This document shows, piece by piece, positions 23,683-35,079 of a stretch of 64,000 nt of DNA. The position numbers and the translations under genes were made by a program. The notes beneath the pieces are model-generated. The model was not told where the DNA came from and searched no databases. It was given only the letters and a program-made list of their open reading frames with translations. The stretch spans positions 16,469,071 to 16,533,070 of the forward strand of contig CM055618.1 in NCBI GenBank assembly GCA_029379385.1, given 5' to 3'. Position 1 is the stretch's first letter, and each line of letters opens with the position of its first letter. Origin of the DNA: Quillaja saponaria. Its lineage: Eukaryota > Streptophyta > Magnoliopsida > Fabales > Quillajaceae.

Positions 23683-24973
23683 TTTTACCAAACAATAAAA
23701 TAGACCTTTTTTTTCAATGAGGGTCTTCTTGGGAAATAGTAAAAATATGTAAATAAAAAAAAAATAATAATAATAATAAAGGAGGAAACTTGGATAAGGA
23801 TGGGCACAGGCACGGTGCCCAGCCACCACGGGGTTCTGAAATGTTTAGAAGGTTAATATCGTCATTTAAATGAGCAAAAAGTTATAGAAACAGAAAGAGC
23901 CACATTTTGTGTTGAGCATTCATTCTCTAGCAACCGCCATGTGGCCCTAAGACGGTACGAAGATGAAAGGGCTTGCACATGCCTCCTTGAAACATTAATA
24001 CACGTGGCACTTCCTTTTGTGTGTCTTACCAATCAGTCGCCCTCTCGTCTCCCAACTCTAACAAATATACTACAATTATCTTTCATAGTAAACAAAATTT
24101 ATTTTATTTATAAAATATTATTTTAATATATTATAAGTGAAAATAATATTAATATTAAATTAAAAGATAATAATAAAAATTGATTCTAATAGAAAATAGA
24201 AATTTAAAGTTCAAATTAAGCTAATTCACAAATATATATATATATATATAAATATAAGAGTTATAATTATCTAATAGTATATTAATTAAAGGATAAAATT
24301 AACATTATATAAATTTGAAATAAAGTTAAATTGACTAGTAACTTCGTAAATCAACTCATTTTTTAATTAGTATGAAAAGATATATTTCACTAATGAGAGG
24401 ATTAATTCCCTCCAATCACGTTCTATCGGTCAACTAAAAAATATATTAAATATAATAGAACCTAGAAAGGCTATCCTATGATGAATTATAATTTATTAAT
24501 TGTAAGAGGTCTGTCTATCAATTAGGAATATTTGGTTTTCTACTGATTTTACATATTTGATTATAATCGGATTGATCGTATAAGGTAAAATTTTGATAAA
24601 TTGTTTAATATTAATTTTTTGTGATTATCTTTAAATGTATTAAATAAATAAACTAGAGGAGATGGTATAAACGATCCAAATACTACTGTTTTCTTGAAAC
24701 AGGCAGCTCTAACTAATATTGTCTAATGGTATACATGTGACTTGGGGGACAAACTAATAATAATTAATTAATGACTATGTAATTAAAAATTTTAAAGTAA
24801 CTAAATATATATTAATAAATTAAACTAAAACTGCTGTTTTACAGCTTGGAGTTAGGGCTAAGCTAACTAATTATAATATACTTAGTTTAGGGATACAAAA
24901 TGTTCATTCATGAATACACCTTGACTAGAAAACAATTCGGGGTGCAGGCACACAAAAAAGTAAATTGTGCGGA

Positions 24974-25207
24974 CACTATTTTTATTGGATAATGGTGTTT
25001 ACATAGTAGAATATGACAATTCACTCACAATCACAGCTAAAGAAAATATACTTCAAGATTCGTTTGTTTGTTGGTTAAGATAATTTGCTCCACTATTTTT
25101 ATTGGATAATGGTGTTTACATAATAGAATATGACAATTCACTGACACAACTTTAAAAAAAAATATACTTCAAGATTCGTTTGTTGGTTAAAAAAATTTAT
25201 TCTATTT
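24974..25207. repeat. Tandem duplication, 117-bp period
   Basis: Two copies starting CACTATTTTTATTGGATAAT at 24974 and 25091. Both contain ACAATTCACT, ATACTTCAAGATTCGTTTGT and TTGGTTAA, with small indels between the copies. Non-coding. Confidence 0.85.
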
Positions 25208-26884
25208 TTGTAGTTTAAATTTTAACCAAAAATAATATAAAATTGTAGATTAAACTAAAATTTAAATTGAATAATTATTTGAATTTGAATTTAACTATTA
25301 TCCCTATTTGTATCTAAAATTATTTTTAAATTTGACTAATTTTTTTATTACTTTCTAAAATCTCATGTATGATTTATTTTTCAATTAGAAGTACCCGAGT
25401 GTGCAAAGTAAAATACTCCATATAGTTTAATTCATCTTCATTTTTTGATACGGCGAAAAGAATATCCTATTATCATAATTGCATAAGGTAGAAAATATAT
25501 GCCACTCATTGTTAACTTACTTGAACTCATTAAAAATTTAATTGATTCAAAGATTAATCTCTAATGATGATTGCATTAAATTTTATTATCAAAACGAATC
25601 TTCTATGTATCTTAAGATTAGAGCTAGAACTGAGAAGAATAGTTTGTGAGTTGACTTTAGTTCAACTCGTTAACTACCTTATATTTCACTTGAAACAAAA
25701 TAAATCAAGCTCGATTTCATTTTTTGCTTAAAATTTTGAGTCATGTATCAAATCTCAATTACTTAACTAAAAAACTTGTTGAAATAGTAGCTTAAACTTT
25801 TTTAATTTTTTATAATGTATTAGATATATATTTTTATGTTTCTATTCAATTCACAATATATTAATTATTTTTTAAAATATATTATATTAAGTATATATAA
25901 TCTTCTTATCAATGCATGAACAACTTTTGGGACCTTGACTAGCTTATATTAGATAGGTAATCACTAATTTCTACACTTCCACTTTTTTTCCCCCCTAGCA
26001 GAATAGGGTGTATTATCCTCCATGTCCTTTTCCTTTTCGGTTCTGCCTAAGGAATTCTCTCCCAGACTTTCCCACTCGTTGCGCCATTGATAACCAGAAT
26101 AATTATGTAGGTGGACTTAATTGTGGACAACGTCCTTTAAAGGTAAACTTCTTAGCTGGCAGGCCACATCATTGTTTTTCAATGTCATTATTGCCCATCA
26201 AAGCCCCTGTAGTTATCATTTTGACAAAAATCCCACACATATGTTTATGTGCGGATTTGGATGAGTCATGTTATACACATATTAAAACAAATGACAAACA
26301 CTAATTTTTCTACCAAATATGGTATTTAAATGTTGATTTTATTATTTTTTTTTCATACATGACATTCTTATGTTTTAATAAAAATATAAGAAGATCTGAA
26401 TCCGACCATAATCTATTATGTTTTTCTATAACTCACTTGACCCAAAAACAAATTAGTCTCATTCTATTGGCTAAGCAATTTATGCCAAAACAAATTAGTC
26501 CACAGATGAATTGTGATATTATTGGTCTGATGCAAGAAAGTAACTCCATTTTTGTGATTATTGTTTTACAATTTATGATTTTTGACAAAGTTTAAAGTTT
26601 TAGATCAGCAGAAGTCTGAAAGGATAATTCCATTAATTCCAAAGAACAAAATGCTGAGTCTACAATCAGATTGCATTTGTTCTTCTTCATAACATACAGT
26701 CTTAAATACCACATGTTTCTTAAAATAAGATACAGCCTATTACTCATGCAGATGATACTATTCTGAATATGGGAAATAGCACTAAGGAGGCAAGGACAAG
26801 TTATTTCTCCTTCTAGGAATTGATGTCTATGAGAAATCATTGGATACAAGAAGTGGCTGCGTGACATGGGGAGTGAAAGTGCTC

Positions 26885-28481
26885 TCAGAAGAAGTTTTTG
26901 ATGTTCTTGTCAAGCACCATAGAACTCAGAATATTGTAGGCTTTCTCTGTAGGATGATAACTATCCCAGAATATGTAGTTTGAGGCATTCGAACACGTAT
27001 TCACGCTGTAACGGTTGCAGAGAATGCTGACCTCTACATCTCCTGTGCCACAGCATCCTTTATCCACCACTTCAAAGCCTGAATAGTATAAGCAATGAAT
27101 CAATGTGCATGAGATGTTGCTAATTTTGTGGTTGTGTAGGTAAAAAAAATCAAATTTTTGGTATGCGAATTGGGAATTTGAGGGATTATTACCATATTGA
27201 GAAGGGTTTTGAATAAGGGAAAGCAATGGCTTATAGTTATCAAGGTAGACAAGCCTGGCATCTGGAAACATTCTCCTTAGAGAATCCATTTGAGAAATGA
27301 GCTTGGAGTTGAAGAGCTGTGCTGCTTGGTTTGAAGAATCTGAACACACTCTCTCTAAGCCTCCACTCAGTGTTCTCTGTGAGGGTACACACCCTATAGC
27401 TGTTAAGCTGAATACTCCAATCCTTCTTGCCCCCAATCCATAAAGTTCCTGCATACCCAAAATTATAATATTTTCCACTATTTCATTACTTCATTAATCA
27501 GTAAGTACTATACTGCTGCATGAAGCTTGGCAGGGTAGCATACCAATGCAGGTTTATAAATAACATTGTTTGTGGTTGCATGTATCCCAATTCCCAAAAC
27601 ATACCTGCAAGAACTTTGAAGCTGATTCAGCCATTAGATCAGTATATGCTGGAATGTCGTATTGGGCTCGCCTAACTGGTGTTTGAGCATAAGTATTGGC
27701 AAGGTCATCGCTTCCTGTGCAGACTATGTATATGCTTTTTGATATTATAGTTGCTGTTCTGTTTTCTCCAACTGCTTCCTTTAACTTCCTTGTGTAATCC
27801 TTGAACATGTTTATCTGATCCGATAATGATAACACCGGACTAACAATGAAAACATACAAAAGACTTATCATTGTTTTAACAAGTGCAAGAGTATGAAAAG
27901 TGATTTTTCAAGTATGCAAATGATGCAGGAAAAAAATACCACTATTTCAGCAGTAAGAGGATCATATCCAGCACCACCCGAGGCAAAACTGACGCCACTA
28001 AGGAGGTCTTGAGGCTGCAGATTTGGGTCAAGATAAGCTGGCAAAAGCTTCTTCACTCCGAATTTTTCAGCTGACAAACACAGTAAAAAACTCTTAACTA
28101 AGATGAGAATTACTTTCATTTGGGTGGGGGTTATGGTACAGCTGGAATTGATAGTGAATCAGTTATAAAGGAGAATGAACTAGCAGCATTACCTATCATG
28201 TCTGAGGGGACTAATCCATTGCTAAACCGACCGGTTGGATTTCCTCCAGCAAAATCCCTGCCATAGGGGTAGAAATCACATTTGATTAGTGTGGTGACAT
28301 AGTTATTGTTGCCCGGATCGACTATAGAGTCTCCAAACACTATGAGTGCTGGGACAGTTTCATTGTTAGGTAGACTAACAGCAGCAGCAGAAGCATATTG
28401 TTGGAAGAAAATAAATGAGACACAGTATTGAAGAATGAAAGAGCAGGATAAATATTGATTCCTTTGTGACAGAAACATCAT
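26885..28481 (-). CDS. GDSL esterase/lipase (one-base frame disruption)
   Basis: Five exons: 28193-28481, 27940-28070, 27605-27839, 27193-27448 and 26885-27078; about 367 aa if the frame is continuous. Secreted GDSL enzymes hydrolyse ester bonds in lipids or wall polymers. Seen: a signal peptide ([19 protein letters not shown]), block [15 protein letters not shown] with the catalytic Ser52, DPLTAEIV, block [14 protein letters not shown] and block [12 protein letters not shown] with the Asp-x-x-His pair. The layout is that of the five-exon EXL-like subfamily. Oddity: exon 3 is 235 bases, one more than a multiple of three. The family sequence after the acceptor is SVLSLSDQ, but here TCCGGTG stands where TCGGTG is expected, so exon 2 (ending AEIV) joins out of frame. 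The start is ATG 28481, supported by the TATA box at 28551. Confidence 0.85.
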
Positions 28482-28550
28482 TATATTATGACTTATGAGC
28501 TTTGAAATTGTTGTTCTCTGAGAAAGAAGAGAAGGCAATGACCATTTGTC

Positions 28551-28556
28551 TATATA
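28551..28556 (-). promoter_or_regulatory. TATA box of the GDSL lipase gene
   Basis: On the minus strand GTTCTATATAGAC lies about 70 bases upstream of the ATG chosen at 28481. This argues against the longer open frame that begins at 28571. Confidence 0.6.
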
Positions 28557-28569
28557 GAACTCTTTGAAC

Positions 28570-29742
28570 AAGGTGCTACCTATTTATGGTAACCAAAATG
28601 GTTAAACTTAGCATCAATGTACACGCACAATTAATTTGTTGCTATTGAGGGTAAGGGATGCGTTGTTTGAAGCCTAATCTTTTGTCATCCATTGATGGTT
28701 TACTTCTACGGTACCAAAATGCAATCTTTAATTAATATCCATATAATTGTATCGGTTTACATAAATTGTCATAATAACAAACGTTTATATACCAATAGAT
28801 TATTACAAATAATAAAAATTTACTATGAAACTCTAGGGGTTTCCACCTATGAAGGCACTAATAAGGTGTCAAATTATAGGGCTTTTGAGTTGAATTCCTA
28901 AAACAAACATTTGAAATATAGATAAATAAGATAGAAAATATTCTTTCCAAGAGATGTGCCTTGTTTTAACTTCTGATGGGTTTGATGGATTCAAAATTTT
29001 GACAAGACTTAAAAAAATAATAATAATAAATCAATAGTGTCACTTTTTACTCTAGGTAAATGGTATGTAAAAGTAAGATACAATTGAGAAACATGATGAT
29101 AAAATCATCAAGACCATGCCTTGCATGCATGGTAATATATTAATTAAGAACATGGATTTGATGACAAAGAACCAACTAGTATTAGATAGCTTAGCTTAAC
29201 TTTGTTTACCTTTTCTTTCACATTTGATTTCGTATGCACAAACATTACTCGAAAGCAACTAACAGAAACACACATATGGCTAGCACTCAAACTAATGGAT
29301 CTGAATTATTGGTCATAGTTATCATCTGAAAGATATGCAGTAGTCACCCAAATGACATTCTAACAATGTTTCCATGCTCAAGAGATCAAGGATTACATTC
29401 ACATTTAGTAATTGTTGCATCAAATTTTTAGCTTTCCCTCTAAAAATGAACTTTGCATGAAGAATCCCATGCATTTGGTAGCTAGAACAGCAATTAACTT
29501 GTCATTCTCTTCAGCACTATGATACCATACTTATCGAGTCGAATCAAATATCCAATATTCAAATTCCATATCCAAAGTCCGAACCAATCCAGTACTTTTT
29601 TAAAGAGAAAGTTTGAAACTAATTTTATTTTCAAACAAAAATAAAATAAAAATTTCAACACCTTTATATACAAAATATAATACAATACAGTTGCACTCAA
29701 GAATGTACACATAATTTACAACAACCTGTGTCTGTTAAGTCG
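28570..29742. other. Intergenic, no supported gene
   Basis: AT-rich upstream region of the GDSL gene and downstream region of the HIPP gene. No recognised coding sequence or RNA. Confidence 0.5.
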
Positions 29743-30365
29743 TTACATGACGACGCAAGCATTCGGGTTCTCATCGCTAAACGCCGTCGTATACTTGACC
29801 TCAGTAGAATTAGCACGTGCGAGTGACGAAGCTTCTGGGTTCTCAAACACATTTCGCACGTACCCAGGGGGTGCTTTCTTATCATATGCTCCCGGTGCGT
29901 ACGGATGTTCAACGACGTCGTAAGGAACATACGGCCAGAATTCTGCCTTCTTCCCCGTCCGTTGCCTGAGACGATGCAAAACTTTATTGGGGTCCACATA
30001 ACCAATGACTGTGACTTTGCTTTTCTTGGGCTCCACTTCAACTTGTGTAACTCCTTTCATGCCCTCCACTGATTTCCTCACTCTCCTCTCGCATCCTTCA
30101 CAATCCATTTTCACTTTTATCTCCACCGTCTGATTGATGATATATACAACAATATTATCTAACAAATCATATACTAATTTTAATGACAAATAATAACATA
30201 CTTAAACTCATTGAATCTCAACCGTTAGATCAAATTTCGCCAGTGACTGCACTGATAAACAAGTTTGTGTACCTGAAGTTGCTTTCGTTTCTTGAGCTTT
30301 TCATGGCTACGATGTTTTTGAGACAAATCTTCACAAATTTCAGATAGGAGACCTAAAACACCCAT
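29743..30365 (-). CDS. Heavy metal-associated isoprenylated plant protein (HIPP)
   Basis: Two exons, 30273-30365 and 29743-30129, with a canonical intron, give 159 aa. HIPPs are plant metallochaperone-like proteins combining an HMA domain with a prenylated C terminus. Seen: an N-terminal leader MGVLGLLSEICEDL, the basic KLKKRKQLQ, then HMA with the MxCxxC metal site MDCEGC (Cys41, Cys44), VIGYVDPNKVLHRL, the linker VELWPYVPYDVV-type stretch (here AEFWPYVPYDVVEHPY), AFSDENPNACVVM and the CaaX box CVVM for farnesylation. Sequence style matches the HIPP20-27 cluster. Metal preference is not predictable from sequence. It is divergently oriented to the dehydroquinate synthase gene, with about 1.1 kb between starts. 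Confidence 0.93.
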
Positions 30366-30559
30366 TATGACATACCATGCACCTTTATTGATAGAAGTAG
30401 AACCGAAGTTGCTGGAAATTAAGTAAATGAAAATCAAAGAGAGCAATGAACACAACACACAGAAAATGTGTATATTACTATGTGTTTGTGTGTGTAGAGG
30501 CTTCTAGGGATGACATGTGTGTATGTGCTTCTACGTGGAAGACTTGGAAGACAGACACA

Positions 30560-30560
30560 T

Positions 30561-30605
<45 letters not shown>

Positions 30606-30617
30606 CTGAGAGAGAGA
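30560..30617. repeat. Compound microsatellite (CA)n(TA)n(GA)n
   Basis: Consecutive CACACA, TATATA and GAGAGA runs about 200 bases upstream of the HIPP start. Likely length-polymorphic. Confidence 0.85.
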
Positions 30618-30916
30618 TAAGAACTGGGTGTTCACCTCAAAAAGTTCAGACTGGATTTATCTAGAATTAACCAGTTCCCTTTAATCAATCATTTAGGATT
30701 GGTCTAGATACTTATAGTGATCTTACTTTTTCTTTTTCTTTTAAATGTCATAGATTTTTACTATTATATATTTGAACAAGAATATTAAATTCACATTACC
30801 AATTTTTTTATATCATTATTAATGTCGGACAAATTATTATAATTATACATCATAATTAAAATCATCACAATTATATGTAAAAATTGTTAAGATAATATTT
30901 TTTTATCACCATAATA

Positions 30917-31170
30917 CATAAAAATATAAATTTACTCCTAACATATCTTTTTGGCCAGATTAATTTTATGTGTCATGGACTGTTAGTGTATAACTATTAT
31001 TTTATTTCTAGAGATTTATTCATTATTAATAAATAAAAATCATTAACAAAACATATTTTTTCAATTACAATCATGCATAAAAATATAATATTACTCCTAA
31101 CATTTCTTTTTGACCAGACCAATTTTTTGTGTCATGGATTGTTAGTGTATAACTATTATTTTATTTCCAT
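30917..31170. repeat. Tandem duplication, 159-bp period, in the HIPP/DHQS shared upstream region
   Basis: Two copies of a block of about 95 bases start at 30917 and 31076 (CATAAAAATATAA). They share ACTCCTAACAT, CTTTTTG-CCAGA, GTGTCATGGA-TGTTAGTG and TATAACTATTATTTTATTTC. Differences are scattered substitutions, so the duplication is not recent. Confidence 0.85.
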
Positions 31171-31487
31171 ATATATATTTCTTAGGTGAATTTCTATATA
31201 TTTATTCATTGTTAATAAGTAAGATAATGAATCACAAACTGTACCCAAAAAAAAAAAAAGTAAGATAATAATATATTAGTTTATGTAATTAAAATGAAAG
31301 GTCATGATTGGCATTAGACATGTGACTGTATGTAAAAATCTGCAGTGAATAACACCACCTTTCAGCCCTCACCTAACCCCAGCGGTCTTCTTCAAAATAG
31401 AAGACCATCATGTTACCTTCACCTACCAACCCATTCTCAGAAACATTGCTCTGTTTCTTTCCCAAATTTTAAACACAAGCCCATCAC

Positions 31488-34248
31488 ATGGCCTTTTCGA
31501 CGGCCAACACTTTCTCTCTTTTTCTTTCAGCCAAACAAACAACCAGCAGTTCTGCTCTCCAAAAATCCTACAACAACTGCTCGTATGATTACTGTCTTCG
31601 CATTCGAAATCCTAAATTTGTCTCTACCCAGTGTTTGTTCTCTTCACCGAGGAGTTCTATTGACTTCAATCGGAACTGGGTTTCTCTGTCGCCCGACAGT
31701 CGTGGGGTGAGGTCCAGGATATGTGCCAGTTCGGCACAGGTTATGGATCACTTTGCAACCAAAACTGATTCTGGACCTCCCACGATTGTGGAGGTCGATT
31801 TGGGTATCCGGAGCTACCCAATTTATATCGGATCCGGACTTCTTGATCAGCCCGAACTTCTCCAGAGGTATTTAGTCTAACCTATTTCTTATTAGTTTCA
31901 GCATTTCAATATAATTCACCATGATTACAAATCTCCCCTTACCATTAAAAGTTGCAAAATTTTCATTTGGCATTGTTGCTTAAATTTTGGGCATGGACTT
32001 TTGATGAAAATGGTGAATGCTTACGTACTAGATAGTGGTGAAGAAAAAACAAACTTAAATGTAAAGTTACGATAGTAAAAGTGCCGCTGAATTTATGAGA
32101 TACTATCTATTATTTTCTTAAGTTGAGTTTATCATATTCTTAATCTCTTAGGGTATATCTAGGCTTGAAAATTGGAGCATAAATTTTTGTCTTTCCTCCA
32201 TTTTCTAAGCAATACTGACTCGCTTCAATACGTTAGTATAGCTTTCAAATTTTTGGGACTGTTTTCTTTCGTAGGACCCTCTTATATTCTGCTTCATAAG
32301 TTAATGGTTACATTATAGGCATGTTCATGGAAAGAAGGTCCTTGTGGTCACCAATACCACAGTTGCTCCATTGTACCTGGATAAAGTTATTGATGCTTTA
32401 ACAACAGGAAACCCCAATGTTTCTGTTGACAGTGTAATTCTGCCAGATAGTGAGAGGTACAAGGACATGGTACGTCTTTGCCATTAAATTTACAATTTCC
32501 ATTTCTGGCACTAGCATAAAAAATAATTATATGTCATACTGACAGGACACTCTTATGAAAGTCTTTGACAAGGCCATTGAGTCTCGATTAGACCGCCGTT
32601 GTACATTTGTTGCCCTTGGAGGTGGTGTGATTGGTGATATGTGCGGTTTTGCTGCTGCTTCTTTCCTCCGGGGTGTTAATTTTATTCAGATTCCCACTAC
32701 AGTTATGGCACAGGTATGTCACTGCTGCCAATATTTCTATTTTTTTTTACTCACACCTAGCTTCTCTATTTTATTGAAATTCCTATCACTGTTATGGCAC
32801 AGGTTGACTCTTCTGTTGGTGGAAAAACGGGAATAAACCACCATCTTGGAAAGAACCTTATCGGTGCTTTCTACCAACCTCAACGTGTCCTTATAGATAC
32901 AGACACGCTAAACTACGTTACCAGACAGGGAACTCGCATCAGGGCTTGCGGAGGTTATTAAGTATGGCCTTATTAGGGATGCAGAATTTTTTGAGTGGCA
33001 GGAGAAGAATATGCAGGCATTGATGGCGAGGTATATGTGTCTCTTAGGAAATATTTATAATTTTACATCTTTATTTTCAACATGATGACTCTTAAGACTC
33101 ATGCAACACATGAAACAAGATGAAACATATTTTTGGACATGAAAAAAGAACTGCTTGTGGAAAATGTGGATCAAAACATTGATTGATGGTAGTAATTTTG
33201 GTCCTTTTGAGTAGCTTAAGTTCAATCTTTATTTGTTTTTTAGTGACTTGAGCCTTATTAGTATGCGTGGCACATATTCCCTTTTAACTGAATTTACTGA
33301 GTTGCTCTTGTATTGTGGGCAAGCTTTCTCATTCTTGCATCATTACTGATGTAGACGAGTCTTATTCTTACAGGGATCCAAATGCATTGGCTTATGCTAT
33401 AAAGCGCTCATGTGAAAACAAGGCTGAGGTTGTTTCCATAGATGAGAAGGAAAGTGGACTTAGGGCAACATTGAACTTGGGTCACACATTTGGTCATGTG
33501 AGTGTTATTGACCCCTTCCTGCTATAGCATTACAGTCAGTCATTGAAGTGACTTGTTGGGTACTTGGGTTTGCAACTCCTCTGTTAAAACATCTTAATAC
33601 TTTGGTTATAGCCTGCTGATTTATGTTCCCAGATTGATTTCAGTTGTTGCGGGATTTAAATTATTTTCTTCAATTTTGAAGTTATTTCTGGTTAATTCAT
33701 TCTCATCCTGCGGCATTTGTCTTCAGGCAATTGAAACTGGGTTTGGCTATGGGCAGTGGCTTCATGGAGAGGCTGTTGCAGCTGGCATGGTATTGATGAT
33801 AGCCTATTACATTTACATTTATAGGCTTTCTTACCAAATGATTCTCTTTCCTCTTTATCATTTTTATGTTGTGTGCCGATATTCACAGGTAATGGCTGTT
33901 GACATGTCATATCGCCTTGGTTGGATTGATGATACCATTGTGAAGCGTGTTTACAACATTCTAAAACAGGCTAAGTTACCTACTGCGCCCCCTGAAATCA
34001 TGACTGTGGACATGTTCAAGTCTGTCATGGCAGTAAGAGAGTGAAATTTCAATGACCTTTTGAAGTCTATTTGTTCTTCTTATTCGTAATGGCTCTCAAT
34101 TGTTTACATGTATCAGGTCGATAAGAAAGTCGCTGATGGGTTGCTTAGGCTCATCCTTCTGAAGGGGCCTCTAGGAAATTGTGTTTTTACTGGGGATTAT
34201 GACAGAAAGGCACTAGATGAGACACTTCACGCATTTTCTAAGTCCTGA
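31488..34248 (+). CDS. DHQS: 3-dehydroquinate synthase, plastidial (one-base frame disruption)
   Basis: Eight exons: 31488-31867, 32319-32469, 32546-32713, 32803-33030, 33374-33497, 33727-33789, 33889-34032 and 34117-34248; 462 aa if the frame is continuous. It converts DAHP to 3-dehydroquinate, step 2 of the shikimate pathway, in plastids. Seen: a Ser-rich transit peptide ([17 protein letters not shown]...), [10 protein letters not shown], the NAD-binding [51 protein letters not shown] with the metal-ligand His and [10 protein letters not shown] with a second metal His. Oddity: exon 4 is 228 bases where 227 is needed; at 32911-32915 AACTACG stands where the family reads [12 protein letters not shown], so the strict translation ends at GGY-stop. 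The downstream exons stay conserved and in phase with each other. The sequence is otherwise typical of a functional gene. Confidence 0.9.
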
Positions 34249-35079
34249 TCCGAAACCTGGTTTGATTTGGTTTCTTTCTGCCAAATTTTTGTGTATTCTT
34301 TCGTGTACTATAGATATTTCTGTTTTCAACCTATAGGTTCGGAAGGAAAGAATTATTACAAAGTTGTAATATAGGAAATCTAAGGCACGGTCAATAATAA
34401 ATGGGCAGATGATATTCTTTTTCTCCAATCTGGTTGGTGATCTCTTTGTATTCTCCATAACGTATATCTGTCACTCTCTCTGGCTCAACTCACCAGCATC
34501 ATGCCTTTGCCCAAGAGGCAATGCCCAATTCTTCATTCTTATGCGCTGGATATAGAGTAACGTTATTATTTTCAAGTAACTGCTCACAGAATGTCAAATT
34601 CCTTGACTGGGAGCCATGGCACGGTGGTGAATGGCATGACTTGGGGTGGAGTAAGTGCGTCATCATCCTTGATAGAGATGGCTGAGCTCATGTGCGGATG
34701 ATAGTAATTGTTGGTCCAAGTTTTGAGAGTATAGCTCTCAAATTGGAGATTGAAAAGTCTGCAGTTTGATTTTTCACCGGGCTATTTATGTAGAAACTCC
34801 TTATGTATCAAAAGGAAAATAGTATATATCTTGGAATTAAAGTACCAAAAAATTTCACATTGGGGGAGTGTATAACGGCTTCCCAAATGTATCAAAAAAG
34901 ATAACGTACAAAATAATCTAATTGCATTGCAATGAGAACCAATCCTATCCATAAAAGCTAGAAGTTAACCAAATTCTTGTCCTAAGTATGCCTGGCAGAG
35001 CTGTACGGGGTGGCTTCTATTGCTGATGCTCTACAGGCTCACAATTCTGCATTTGCTAACCAATAACCTTTTCTGGGAC
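34249..35079. other. 3' UTRs of two convergent genes
   Basis: Dehydroquinate synthase (+) and beta-galactosidase (-) converge here with about 830 bases between stop codons. No other coding sequence was recognised. Confidence 0.5.

Larger units (their letters stand above)
22190..26884. other. AT-rich intergenic region with local duplications
   Basis: No coding region is supported. It contains a dispersed duplicate of about 72 bases (22484-22556 and 23611-23682), repeats of an AGGAGGAAACTTGGATAAG motif (23521, 23782, partial at 23579), a TA microsatellite (24232-24251) and a 117-base tandem duplication (24974-25207). The open frame at 26008-26304 shows no recognised domain. Confidence 0.5.

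Noticed and set aside
28482..28571. Longer N terminus for the GDSL lipase
   Set aside because: The TATA box at 28551 lies inside the extension, and the signal peptide begins at the ATG at 28481.
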